Positions 1 through 10,929 of a stretch of 64,000 nucleotides of DNA are shown here, piece by piece. The notes beneath the pieces were generated by a model, which worked only from the letters and a program-made list of their open reading frames with translations, was not told where the DNA came from and made no database searches. Position numbers and translations under genes: made by a program. Numbering within the stretch: the first letter of the stretch is position 1; each line of letters starts with the position of its first letter. Origin of the DNA: Lunularia cruciata (lineage: Eukaryota; Streptophyta; Marchantiopsida; Lunulariales; Lunulariaceae); assembly GCA_948567375.1 (NCBI GenBank), contig OX419761.1, positions 44,332,501 through 44,396,500 of the forward strand. Reading direction: 5' to 3'.

Positions 1-145
1 AGAGAACTTTCATTCTCTGGATTTATCATCAAACATCCTTCTGATACTGCGGGGTCGTTTGAATCTTAATTGCTATGTGCCCCGGTTTCCGGTTGTCCTG
101 ATTATTCTCCTCGTTATACTTTTGGTCTTTGTTTTTTTTATGTAG
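1..145 (+). other. probable intron of the RAD21-like gene
   Basis: No open frame continues into the exon that begins at 146. The stretch ends in a T-rich tract followed by TATGTAG, a normal 3' splice site. It is therefore read as the 3' part of an intron whose 5' end, with all earlier exons, lies outside the window. Confidence 0.6.
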
Positions 146-672
146 AGCTGTGGGCCATTATTTACGAACGACTTTAGAAAGTAAAGATGCACACATGAAA
201 AAGCGGGAAGAGGAAGGAATTGCGAAACTTGGGCTTGAGCAGATATTGGTAGGTAAAACGCGGAAAGAAGCCGCGCGGATGTTTTTCGAAACACTGGTAA
301 GTCCTTATCCCTTAGTGCTTCGTCGGATTGACCTCGATTCTTTCTCATTTGGAGGTGTAGGTGGTTAAGAATGCTTGTCGTTCCGTTTCTGTGAAGTATA
401 GTTTAGGGTGCTGGTGCTATTACCTTCTGTCTACTTGTTTTTGATGTTGGCGGGAGACTGATGTTATCTGTGGACATTCGATCTAAACGGTCTTCTATTT
501 AGCTCACGAGTAGAGGACCATTTACTTTAAAAGCTATCTGAGGTAAATTTGACTAATTTTTCTCTTTCTTCAGGTGTTGAAGACGAAAGATTACATTCAC
601 GTTGAACAGGATTCTCCGTACTGCGACATTCAAATATCAGCACGTCCAAAACTTCTGAAAGCAAACTTTTAG
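146..672 (+). CDS. RAD21: RAD21/SCC1-type cohesin alpha-kleisin, last two exons (3' partial)
   Basis: This is the C-terminal winged-helix part of a RAD21/SCC1/REC8 kleisin, the cohesin subunit that closes the SMC1-SMC3 ring; this domain binds the SMC1 head. Exon 146-296 carries the family hallmark GKTRKEAARMFFETL. Exon 574-672 continues in phase with VLKTKDYIHVEQDSPYCDI and stops at TAG 670-672. The intron 297-573 has a GTAAGT donor and a TTCTTCAG acceptor. The first base of exon 146 completes a codon from a missing upstream exon. Roughly 83 residues are visible, so the N-terminal SMC3-binding half and the separase sites cannot be assessed. The choice between mitotic RAD21 (SYN2-4-like) and meiotic REC8 is not safe from the tail alone; FFETLVLKT favours the RAD21/SYN4 side. 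Confidence 0.88.
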
Positions 673-1384
673 AACATGGCGAACATGTTGAAGTTCACCA
701 TATACATCATGTATTGTAGGTAGGATGTTACAGTTAATATATTTAGATCCCCTTCGCATCTCCATCAGGGGTTGTAGTGATGCTCACTTATCCACATGAC
801 ACATATCCACTACAAGAGTGGTTCAGCTTGATTTAGATCTTCACTAAGTGTAGGGCAGACTCTGTAATTGTATTTGCTGACCACTGCCATCTGTAAAGAA
901 TTATTATGTGTAGTGCCTCGCTGATCTTGTCATTCTGAAAATTTGTTTCTGAGCTTCGCGTGGTTCGGTGCGAACATCATGTTGCGCTAGCTATTTATAT
1001 TACTCTTTCAAGGGTGCAAGGTGTTTTTTGTTATATCTTAAAAGTGTTCGGTATATTGCAGCTTTTTACGAATTCGGTCTACGTTTCGGTCGATGTTAAA
1101 CTAAGAAGACGTAAGCACTCTAATTTAGGGATATCATCCCACGATAAAGAACGCTGATCATATAAGTCTAAACTGATCTGAAAAGCTGATTGTTACTGGC
1201 ACAAGGATAAGTAGGTATGGATAGATAGCCTGATCTGCCAATTCTGCCTACGTATAAGCAAATATGAAATCTAATAAATTTTACTTGTGTGGTTGTGCGC
1301 ATTTAAATTGTTATACAATGGTTGTGTGTATATATATTGTTATATAATATGTATTTTTGTTAACATTATACAATATAGATATAA
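673..1384 (+). other. 3' UTR and intergenic DNA downstream of RAD21
   Basis: No coding frame with family character is visible. The first few hundred bases are plausibly the RAD21 3' UTR. An AATAAA hexamer lies at about 1273-1278, probably too far down to be the main polyadenylation signal. Composition becomes strongly AT-rich after about 1260, leading into the decayed LTR. Confidence 0.5.
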
Positions 1385-1928
1385 AGTTATATAGATTTTA
1401 AAATATTATAATAATTAATTTTTTTATATTATTTGAATTTGAATTTATTATTTTTTATAAGTAATAAATAATTAAATATTTATTATATTATTCTAGTCAA
1501 GAGAATTCAAATGATTTTTGTTGTTCTTTGTTTATCATAGTCCACAATTCAAAAGTTTTGATATCAAAGAAATGAATTCTTTATAATTTTATTTTAAAAA
1601 TATATTTTTGGACTTGAATAAGATTCAAACAACAATTCAAAAATTCAACATCAAAGAAATGAATTCTTTAGAATTTTATTTAAAAAAAATATTTTTGGAC
1701 TTGAGTAAAATTTTAAATCATAACAGTCTCATTGATGACATGTTGATGACATATTTAACATACGGTTTGCACAAATTGATAATGGCCCCACCATGAAATT
1801 TGTAACCCAAACATAAAATCTAATCGTCATCAAATAATTTACGAATAATTATGAAAATACTTTTAATTAATATCATTATAACTCTAATGTTCGAATAATC
1901 TAGTTACGACATTATAAATGACGTGACA
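1385..1928 (-). repeat. decayed 3' LTR of the older gypsy element
   Basis: The reverse complement begins TGTCACGTCATTTATAATG at 1928 and follows the LTR sequence seen at 9138-9589, but with a very large number of C-to-T and G-to-A changes. It is also lengthened by an internal tandem duplication of about 87 bp (1543-1629 and 1630-1714). The AT-rich open frames here are by-products of this decay. The left border is estimated from LTR length. Confidence 0.72.
1543..1714. repeat. tandem duplication (about 87 bp x 2) inside the decayed LTR
   Basis: Both units contain CAATTCAAAA, ATCAAAGAAATGAATTCTTT and TTTTTGGACTTGA in the same order. The duplication is absent from the other three LTR copies of this family, so it arose after or during decay of this LTR. 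Confidence 0.75.
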
Positions 1929-2189
1929 ATTATAATGTGTATATACATCATTATATACCATCATACATTACACACATAATTTACACATAAATCGTATATA
2001 GACTCTAAAGTGCAACAATAGTTTCCCTAGTTGACGATTAGGTCACTCTAATTCCATATAGTCTTCTATTCAAAATATATGGTATATCCTATGATGGCAA
2101 AGATGAGGATGCCAAGTGCTATCGCGCTCTATAATTAGTCACCTATCTGTAATCTATACCATATAAAGGATAAACTAACTATATGTCAA

Positions 2190-2485
2190 GTACATCTAGG
2201 ATATAACCATTGTCCCTAAAGAATCACATGGAAAGGAGGAATCATATATGCCATATGCCATCCTCTCCAACAACTATCACACACTAACATAGTAGGAGCT
2301 CTACTAGAAGAGCCACATAACATACAGCTCAAGCCTGCACGTACCAGTGCCAAGCTTGGGTCCATAGTAACATCAATGTTTGGGAGGTGGCATGGCGCAC
2401 GATTGCGCACATGATCCTTCCAAACAATTCCATCACGTTCTTCCAACACAAGGACTCCAAATGGCAAAACCTTGCACATTCTCAA
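2190..2485 (-). pseudogene. PHD finger at the C terminus of pol, older copy
   Basis: The minus-strand frame reads CMLCGSSSRAPTMLVCDSC, then WRGWHMAYMIPPF, then a stop, and finally WLYPRC. This is a C4HC3 PHD finger in which the HxxC cysteine (HMAY) and the first cysteine of the last pair (LYPRC) have become Tyr. The two Trp residues typical of PHD fingers remain. The younger copy at 18733-18867 keeps all eight zinc ligands, so the domain is real and this copy is decayed. It lies directly downstream of the integrase. Confidence 0.8.
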
Positions 2486-2699
2486 GATAGTGCTTGCAGA
2501 AACATCAAATGTCGTCGATGCTTTTTGCTATAGATATACATAGTCTCTTGGATGAAATCGATGGATAAAGTGTCTATAACTTCCTCCTAGTTGCATAATG
2601 TAAGATATCTCTATTGAGCAATCGCCAAGTTCTCAAAGGCCATTGGCATCACTCTCCAAAAGATCTATGCTCGTTGAGAACATGGCTCATCCATACATC

Positions 2700-3420
2700 T
2701 AGATCATCCAAGTCCAAACCTACAATAACATCTTGATAAATGGCTGCAGGTAAATCTAGATCTTGTCAATAGAGTAGAAAGTAAGGAGAGAAGGATGCTA
2801 AGGAGGCTTGCTGCTTGAACCGATAGCCCATGGCCAACCAAGATAATTGGAGATTGCAATATCCCAAGTAGTCTCTCTACAAACCATACTTTTGCAATCC
2901 TCTCTTCACCGTTTGAACCACTCTCTACTAAGCCATCTGCCTCAAGGTGATCTCGAGAGGTAATACGATGATCAATCAAAGCCTTGTCACACAAGACTTG
3001 AAACTCTCCCAAGAACTCTGTACCCTAATCAGTCAAAACCTCAACTGGTGCACCAAAATGACTAAGAGCCCGATCTAAAAATGAATAAGCCGTCCCTTCA
3101 CTAGACTTGTCAAGAAGTGCCACCGACTCAATCTACTTGGAGAAGTGCTCCACCATCACCAAAACATACCGATGATGTCTTACAGTCAATGATAAAGGTC
3201 CAAAAAAGTCCAAACTCCAAAGGTAACCCAATCCCATAATAGGTAATGGGTGTAATGGTGGCATAGGAGCATTGAATGATGATCTAACTTGGTCACAAAC
3301 CACACATCGGGCAAAAAATTGTTTTACCTTGGTCTACATACCGCACCACCAGTAATAACTCTGGTGTAAGCTATAGGTACGCTTTACTCCCAAAATGTCC
3401 TAGCTCCTTGTGAGCATGAC
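2700..3420 (-). pseudogene. integrase remnant of the older gypsy copy
   Basis: The minus strand shows the integrase core in pieces: a DFFGPL segment carrying the first catalytic Asp (about 3200-3215), a segment equivalent to LTDQGTKF of the younger copy (about 3030), and FQVLCDKALIDHRITSRDH near 2990. The catalytic Glu region near 2925 reads DGLVESGSN where the younger copy reads DGLVERVVQTV, so it is frameshifted here. Unlike the younger copy, the first Asp is preserved. Several in-frame stops make it non-functional. Confidence 0.75.
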
Positions 3421-3839
3421 GGACCAACTGTGGTCTTTGAGATGGAAGTGGTACTATTTGCACTCTACCATCCTCCCATACACACAAAAAGTATTTGCCT
3501 TCCAATCTGAAACGTCTAGTTTGCTAAAGAACACAATCTCTCTCCTTGGCTCCAACTATGCCACCCACAACACCAGTGTGAAGATAATCCATCATTAAGA
3601 CATCATCATGGATGTTTTGCTGAACTATACCAATATCTTCATTCTCTAGATCTATGACCTCAATAACTCCTCCTGTATGCATTGAGAGAGATACCACCAA
3701 AGCTCTAGAAAATATACACAGAAAGGTAGATGCATGCCAATCTAACACCATCTCTTCATCTGAGTCACCATGCCAACATTCTCCGATCTGATCTTGCTAG
3801 TTGGGACATGGGTTTCTACTCAACACATCTACATCACGG

Positions 3840-5010
3840 TTCACCACTCTAGGTCTATGAACAATCATGAAATCATATTCATATAAAATTATAGCACATC
3901 ATGCAAGCTTCCATGAAAGCTTATCGGACTCCATCAACCACTTCAGTGGCTGATGATCAGTGATGAGAGTAGATGGGTTACCAAATAGGTAACATAGGAA
4001 ATGTGCTACTTCCCACACTACTGCCAAGTACTCTCCCTCATATGAACTATACTTCGCCTCCATTGAATTGTTGGAGCAACTAGCATAGGCCACTACAAAC
4101 TCCTTCCCCTCATCATCATGCTAGGTGAGCATAGCTTCAAGCCCCAACATACTCCAATCAATGTGAACTTAAAATGGTCATCCTCTTATTGGTCTCCTCA
4201 AAATAGGAGCAGATATCAACATCTCCTTGAGCTCTCAAAAGAGCTTGCATGCTCATCTTCCCAACACCAGTCTTGTGTAAGCTTGGCTAGCTTTGTTAAG
4301 GCCTTGGCAATGACACTAAATCCTCTAACATAGTGACAATAGAAGTTTACCAACCCAAGGAATGCTCGCACTCTGCTCACATCCGTAGGTCAAGGAATAC
4401 GTGCAATAGCCTCCACCTTGGCCTACTGAACACCAAGCCATCCGAGGTAGATAGTGTGACCCAAATACTCAACCTGCTCATGGAAGAACCTACACTTCCT
4501 AGGATGTAATTTGAGTCCATGAGATCTTAACCTTTCAAACACCTCCAACAATTGTCTCTCATGCTCCTCCACAATAGTGCTATAGACCAAAATGTCATCA
4601 ATATAGCACCAAGCAAAATCCAATCCCTCTAAGATCCTATCCATGACAGTCTGGAACTTGGCAAGAATGTTCTTTAACCCAAATGGTAAGAACTTCCACT
4701 GATATAACACATCCTTGCAATGGGGATCAATAGCCCAAAATGCTATCTTAGACTTATCCTACTCCTTGATTGGCAATTGATGATATCTTACTCAAAGATC
4801 TAAAGTATTGAAGACCTTTGCATTCCCAATCACATCAAAGATCTCCTCTAGTGTAGGCATGGCATATCGATCAGCCCTATTTTGTCAATTGATAGGATGG
4901 TAATCTCCACACATCCGCCTATCTATGTACTTGCCATGCATATCCTTCTTGGTTGGCATCACTATTGCTGATGCATACTCTCCATGTGAAATCTTTACCA
5001 AACCAATATC
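3840..5010 (-). pseudogene. reverse transcriptase and RNase H remnant of the older gypsy copy
   Basis: Read leftwards from about 5000, the frame gives a fingers motif MPTKKDMHGKYIDRRMCGDY, then a palm region with LPFGLKN and CYIDDILVYS, followed by LGHTIYLGGLGVQ-like thumb sequence (4423-4710). RNase H follows at 4333-3899, with YASCSNNSMEAKYSSYEGE and ITDHQPLKWLM. The catalytic YIDD pair is present. The fingers block here is complete, whereas the younger copy has a deletion at this point. Stops interrupt the frame repeatedly. Confidence 0.85.
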
Positions 5011-5589
5011 AAAAAGGTCTGTACTCCAACTCTAAATCAATGTCCTCTCCATATCACTATATCAATAAGGATGTCAAAAAATTGGTGTATTGCTAATCAG
5101 CTCAACCTAAATACCAAGTCCTTTTAGAGCACCAAAATCCTTCATATGAAGGCAAAACAACTCATGTAGCTCCTCAAGAACCTCAAAACTCTCCGTCTTT
5201 CCTCTCTTGTAAGCTTGGGTCTAAGATCTGGCTCCCAAGTAGCCTCTGTGACTATCATAGCAGTAGAAGATGTACAAATTGGCTGCTACACTGGTCCCTT
5301 GGGAGTAGTAGTGTCATGCCCCCCACCACTAGAGGTCCCAACCTTTGTGTGAAAAACTCCCTCTACTCTAGTTGCTAGCTCCACACGTCATCTAGTTGCA
5401 TCCCAAGTAGATTAAGGTGTAATCCAAGAGCCCATGCTCACCTGGATGGACTCCAAGTAGACCACTCTTTATAGTAGCTATTGGTTGTGTCCCAAGGATA
5501 CCGTGTCCACTTGGTCCATCGCCCCCAACATGTGCTTGAATCGTCTTGATAGGCACAAGGCTCACAAGTGCCAGAGTGGTGATGCTTAT

Positions 5590-6626
5590 CAAGCGCATCC
5601 TACGCTATTTTGCCAAGCCAAGGCTCACAATCCAGGTCAAAGAGTTTAGGTCCATAACCTGACCTAACATTTGATGCCTAGATGCCTCTAACATTGCTTG
5701 AATAGCAATAATACCGGTGCAAAAACCCATCACACGCTCTCTCTCATCGACACTTGGCTCCATCAACTGCTATAATTGTGAGTCCTAAACCAATCCAAGA
5801 TCTTCCTCTTGAAAAGCATGAGAGGCTAGGAAACTCATAAGTGTGAGAAAAGTGGCTCTAAGCTGTCCAACTAGGTTCACCACTGCCATAGGTGACCTAT
5901 CAACCACTACCACCGTCTGAGATTGATGCCCAACATCCAAGAAGTCATCAACAATTATGTGGTCTAGTTGCTGAATTCCGTCATAAGCATGATAGAGAAC
6001 CTCTCTAGGTAAGAGGTTTGTCCACCAAAGACAAAGATGATGAGCCTGTGATCCCACTCTGGCTACATCTAAAAAAATAGCTGGTCCCATCCAAGAATGG
6101 ACTTGATGTGTACTCACCACCACCCAGGTGCAAGAATCACCCATCAAGGGTCATTCTCCAAAATGTAAGCTGGAGAAATAGACTGATGAACCTAGAGATG
6201 TTGTACTATCCGTAACATCTCCCAAAACACACCAAAATGGGGATCCTAAAGACCCAAACCGTAGCCAATACGTGTATGTCCCTAACATGGCCATCCAAAA
6301 ATCACCAAATGAATAGGCCCATGTCTCTCTAGATCATGCGCCTCCATCACAAAAATGTCTGCTGGTAAGGCCTTTTGATAACCCTTGACTATTGACATCA
6401 ATAATAACTTAGGATATTGATAAGCCAAGTGTGTCACATGATGGAGAGAGACTACCATAGTAGTCTCATCTCTCTCCACATACAAGTACCTATGTACTTG
6501 TATACCCGCATGTAGTATCGCAACTAGTCCAATGCTAATTTGACCAAACAGCTCCAATAGACATATTCCCTCTATTAGATACTGCCAAGCAATGAGTGTG
6601 GTATCCAGAAGTGTCAAGGTAATCAA
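5590..6626 (-). pseudogene. C5-cytosine DNA methyltransferase domain (DNMT3-like), older copy
   Basis: This domain would transfer a methyl group from AdoMet to cytosine C5 in DNA. Motif I is the minus-strand ICLLELFGQISIGL, followed by HAGIQVHRYLYVERDE. Motif IV is HLVIFGWPC, with the catalytic Cys codon at 6285-6287, followed by a stop where Gln is expected (CAG to TAG) and then GHTRIGYGLGL. FGVFWEMLRI follows, and motif VI reads YILEND (ENV-like) near 6155. Motif VIII is HHLCLWWTNLLP near 6020. A motif IX/X-like tail contains MGFCTGI and HQMLGQVMDLN (5640-5720). Motif order is non-permuted, which excludes plant DRM enzymes. The domain lies between protease and RT. It is broken by stops but retains the Pro-Cys. 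Confidence 0.85.
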
Positions 6627-6999
6627 CCATGGAGGCTCATCCTCACACTCATCTCTTGGTGGTACAAAGGCTACACTCCAAGCTTATTGCACCAACCGAT
6701 CTGCATGTTGTTGCAATGCCTCCTCCAAACTCCACAATGGAACATCCAAGGTAGATGGTAAAATCTCACTCGTATTCTAAATCCAAGAGATCTCTTTTGG
6801 TATTGGAGTATCACATGCATGGGTGCTCTCTTCTAATAAATCACTAGGCCAAGTAACTACACCATTGAAAGATGAAACTGATGTTGCAATAGTCTCAAAC
6901 TGTAGTGAGCCAAGACTGCCACTATTGAAGCATACTGGTAGGCAACTTACTCATCCTCACCTTACTGCCAACCTAGTCTATAGGAGGCTGTATCCTCCC

Positions 7000-9137
7000 A
7001 ATAGTTGATACTAAAACCCATGGGGTATAACACTACTCCTCCAACTAGCACATCATATGACTTAGCTATTGTTGCAATAGCCTAAGCTCTCACTACCGAA
7101 CTATCAATTGGGTGACCAGGCTGAACCTGGACAACAAGCTCCACATGTGTGATGTATTGTATTGAACCACCACCTAGAGATGTTTGGATTTGAAATGGAC
7201 ACCTCTCTACATTGGTCTTCCATAACCCTAGACCGACAATTGCAACCTTCTCCAACATAAAGGGCTGAACACCAGAGTCTAATAAGACTCTTTGTGGTGT
7301 ATAGACATTCTCTAAAGGTCCCACCAAATGGAAAATCTCCCTCTGGTTATACAATAAGACAACACTAGGTGTGAACCGCGCTCTCTCAAAGGCCAATCTA
7401 GCTGGAAAATACTCCAATCTAATTGCTTAGCCTACCATAAACCATTTTTCATTGAGCGAATCCCATGCTCCTCAACCAAGTCAACTCCACTATCAACCAC
7501 CTTTGCTCTAGTAGTAGGAACCACATCATTCCTACTCTCACAAAGTATGGCAGCCAACCAGAACCTGGGGTTGGGTCAACTTCCAATGTACACATGTCAA
7601 TGGCTGAACATAATGGATAGCATATAATCAGCTGAGTTGCCTCCAACATCATGCTAGACTCATTCTGTGTAGTAGGAGGTGGCTAACTAGCAGGTAGTTT
7701 ATCATGCACCCCATTACCACCTACCACACATGCATCGGGACGTTTAAGAGCCATGGATGTTGTCTGCAATGCCTCAAAGAGCATGAGAGACTTAGGAAGT
7801 CTGACCTATCTCCCAACCTCTCCTCTCTGTAGGTCCAACTCCACTGATGCTCCTCTAGGCTCTAGCACACGTACTGCACTCCTAGTCATTGTTGTAGATG
7901 TATCCACTTGTGCTGCTCCACACATGAAGTCCAAAGCATCTCTATCACTAGCATATGAGGTGGAAGCCTCAACACCCAAATCTAATCTCCTTTGAGCAAT
8001 GGCCATGCTAGCCAATCTTTGCTCCAATTGCTCACTACGAGTATACGTGGCTATATCAAAAGTAAGGAGAGGTATTGCACCTCTACTAGGAGTGGATATT
8101 CTACCACCACCTCTACCACCTCGTCCTCCATGACTTGGAGCTCCTCTACTACTTGCCATAATAGCCCTACCACCCTATAACTCCAAGTGTAGGTCAAGAC
8201 ACCTATCATTAGTGTGACTAAATCTATGGCAATGCTCACACTATCTCTATGCTGGCTAAGATGCACCAGAGGCATCAAGTCCGCTGCCCTGAGTACACTC
8301 TCTCCTAAAGTAGTGTCCACCACAAGTCCAACAAGCAACACCACCACTCATTGGTTGTTGTTGATCCAAAAATGAAGGTAAGGGCCTAACTACAATAGGC
8401 CTTCCACTCATTCCATAAGATCTAGGCTGTCCACCCTATCCTCAAAAACCAACTGGGGGTGGTACACTCTACTGCACTCTAAAAGAAGTCATAGTTATGG
8501 GTGAGGCCTCCCTACCAAATTCAGATGTCACCACTCTCTCCTCCACCATGTTGAGCTCAATATGCTCAACCAAACCAAAGACCATTGCCAAAGTGGGCAA
8601 AGTAGCCTATAATAACGTAACATCACAAACTCTACATCGTAACTCCTTGTCTAGTATCCCATACCAAAAGTGGATTACCTGAGCCTTAGCAACTCCTTGA
8701 GTGAAATTGATCAACCGTCTCATGCAAGCGTATGCCTCACATAGACTCTTTCAAACCTTTCATTGGAACTCCTACAAGCTTCTCAACTTGTCAGTCTGCA
8801 CTCCTTGGTAATTCTACCTCAAACACTAGAAGAACTCCACCATGGGATTAAACCCTGGTACTACATCACCTCTTGTAGCGGTACCTTCACTTGTAGTAGC
8901 ACTATCTCCAACTAGTGCACCTCCATTAGCTTCACCAAAACTACTCAAGCTAGAACTCATGGGTACAACCAATCTACCCCTAGAAATTGAACCCAAAGTA
9001 ATAGAGACATAGTTCAAAGACCAATATTGTCTCCAAAGCTCAATCTCCTCCAAGTGAGCTCTCCTAAACTTAAGGTAGTCGTTCATCAATGGACCCTCTA
9101 AATGCTAAAATAAGCCCTTCCATGCCATGAAGGGTGT
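7000..9137 (-). pseudogene. gag C-terminal part and protease of the older gypsy copy
   Basis: The minus-strand gag is recognisable from RRAHLEEIELWRQYWSLNY (about 9050) to VVPGFNPMVEFF (8830). Two CCHC-type knuckles, ACWTCGG... and CEHCHRF, lie near 8345-8220. A basic, Gly-rich stretch and MASSRGAPSHGGRGGRGGG follow. Protease has the motif RVLLDSGVQPFML near 7280, with the catalytic Asp in LLDSG. The first knuckle here is continuous, so this copy shows the empty site for the solo LTR found in the younger copy. Confidence 0.78.
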
Positions 9138-9589
9138 TGTCACATCATTTGTAGTGTCGTATCTAGATTGCTTGGACATTGGAGTTCCAATGATAGTAGT
9201 TAGAGTTATTTTAGTAGTTTCTCGAAGACTACTTTCTGACGGTCAGATTTTGTGTTTGAGGTACTAACTTCACGGTGGGGCCCACCATCACTTTGCACCA
9301 TTTGCACCGTTGAGTGTGCCGTCAATGGGACCGTTAGGGTTCAAACCTAGCTCGAGTGCAGGGGGTATACTTTCGAAGTGCAACTCCAAAGAGCTCACTT
9401 CTCTTTTGTTGAGCCTTTGAGTTCTTGGCTATGGTGGATAGAGGCCGGCGAGCGTCACTTGAATTCTCTATGCTTGAGTGAGTGTGACTTTATTGTAATC
9501 AGTGCCCAATTGTTGGCAGTTTATAGAGTGATAGATCAAGTACTTATCTGAATTGAGTTGAGTTGAGAGTGGTAAACAATCTGATTACA
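9138..9589 (+). repeat. 5' LTR of the younger gypsy element
   Basis: It begins TGTCACATCATTTGTAGTG and ends CTGATTACA, with short inverted ends TGT/ACA, and is about 452 bp long. It matches 19167-19616 in the same orientation and 21390-21840 in reverse. No plain TGG-type tRNA primer site follows; the next bases are TCAAAAAAGTGAAGTTAGG. Confidence 0.85.
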
Positions 9590-10929
9590 TCAAAAAAGTG
9601 AAGTTAGGGGGAAATCGAGTGCATGAACTTTGAGTGTTGGTAGTATCTCCAAGCTCGATGGATCGTTGGTAGCTTGATTCAAGTTTGGTGTTTCCCTAGT
9701 GTGCAGAAGCTTGTTCAATTGATGCAGATTTGACAAGAAGACAGATGGTGTGCGGAAGCGCTGGCCAAATTTTGAGCAAAGAAGGAGAAAATTTTGAGCA
9801 GTGGTTGTGATTTTGAGCTCAAGAGGTGAAAGCAGGACAAATTTGTTGCAAGTTGAGCTTAAAAAGTCAAATTGAAGGTGGAGTTGGGAAGCTATTTTCA
9901 TGAATTTGTGATTTGGAGAAACCTGTGTTGTCAATTTGGCTCGAGTGGAAAGTTAGCGGGGGATTTGGCGGACAACCAACTTTAGGGTTTACATCAGATT
10001 TTACGTTAGATTTTTGCTGGATTTTACATCATATATTGGCCAGATTTGGAGGAGTTTTGCTAGTTTGGAGGACTTTTGCAGATTTGGAGAAGTTTTGCCA
10101 ATTTTGGAGGAGGTTCGAAGTGGCAAGAAGAAAGGCCTCATTTGGCTGAATTTTGGCGTTTAGAGGCATTGAGGCATAGGGCTGTGGGCTATGAGGGGCT
10201 ACAAAGGCCTAGAAGGGCCAGCAAGCCAACTTGCTAGCATGAGGCTAACTAGTTTAGAGTAGATCTTGGTCATTAGTTGGCAAAATCTGCCTTTCCTACT
10301 AGATTGTACGCAACAAGGTTTGACCCCTAGATCTCTTGTTCCTAGACTGGTGCCCTAGCCAACTGGTCCACACTCACTTGTTGTCCTAGTGATTGTGCTA
10401 CTTTTATCTATGCACATATAGCTTTGGCTAGGAGAGGCAATTTGATCCCATTCTTGGTGATCTTGGTAGCTTAGGACTTAGATATTAACTTCTCTTATGT
10501 CAAATGCCAAATGGTGGTAGAGTCAATCTCGTGTTGTGTTATGAGTTGAAGGGTTTTTGTTTAGATTTCTTGTGATTGGAACCCCTCCATTCTTTGCTTC
10601 CTGTTTATGCACCACGTTTGTGTGAGGTGCCTTGACTTTTGAGCGTTGGTGCTCTAGTGTGCTCTCGGTAGTGAGGCTGGAGTGATGACCAATCAGACTA
10701 CCTTTGTTTCTCTCCGGTGAGGTAGGAAGTGATGACCTGCAGACCATGAGAGTGCGTGTTATGATGATAGGTTACAGGTTGCCCTTTCCCCTAGTGTAGT
10801 ATCTCGGTTAGAGTTACATTAGTGGCTGGTGCTTAGTTGGTATTGGCACGTGGTGGTGTTGGCACTTGGTGGGGCACTTGTAGTTGCGACTTGTGGTTGC
10901 AGTTGGTGGTTCGGGTTTATTGTTGCGGT
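9590..10929 (+). other. untranslated leader of the younger gypsy element
   Basis: This is long 5' leader sequence between the LTR and gag. It is also present, inverted, in the older copy (about 20000-21388). It is rich in TTTTGG and TTTGGAG words and short degenerate repeats, and has no coding frame shared between the two copies. It probably carries packaging and dimerisation signals, but none can be pinpointed by eye. Confidence 0.55.

Noticed and set aside
1608-1796. 62-codon plus-strand ORF in AT-rich DNA
   Set aside because: It lies in the decayed 3' LTR of the older element, where the AT bias and the 87-bp duplication create open frames by chance.
9330-9360. GGTTCAAACC in the LTR, resembling a tRNA B-box
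   Set aside because: No matching A-box, acceptor stem or anticodon arm is found around it; no tRNA gene is called.
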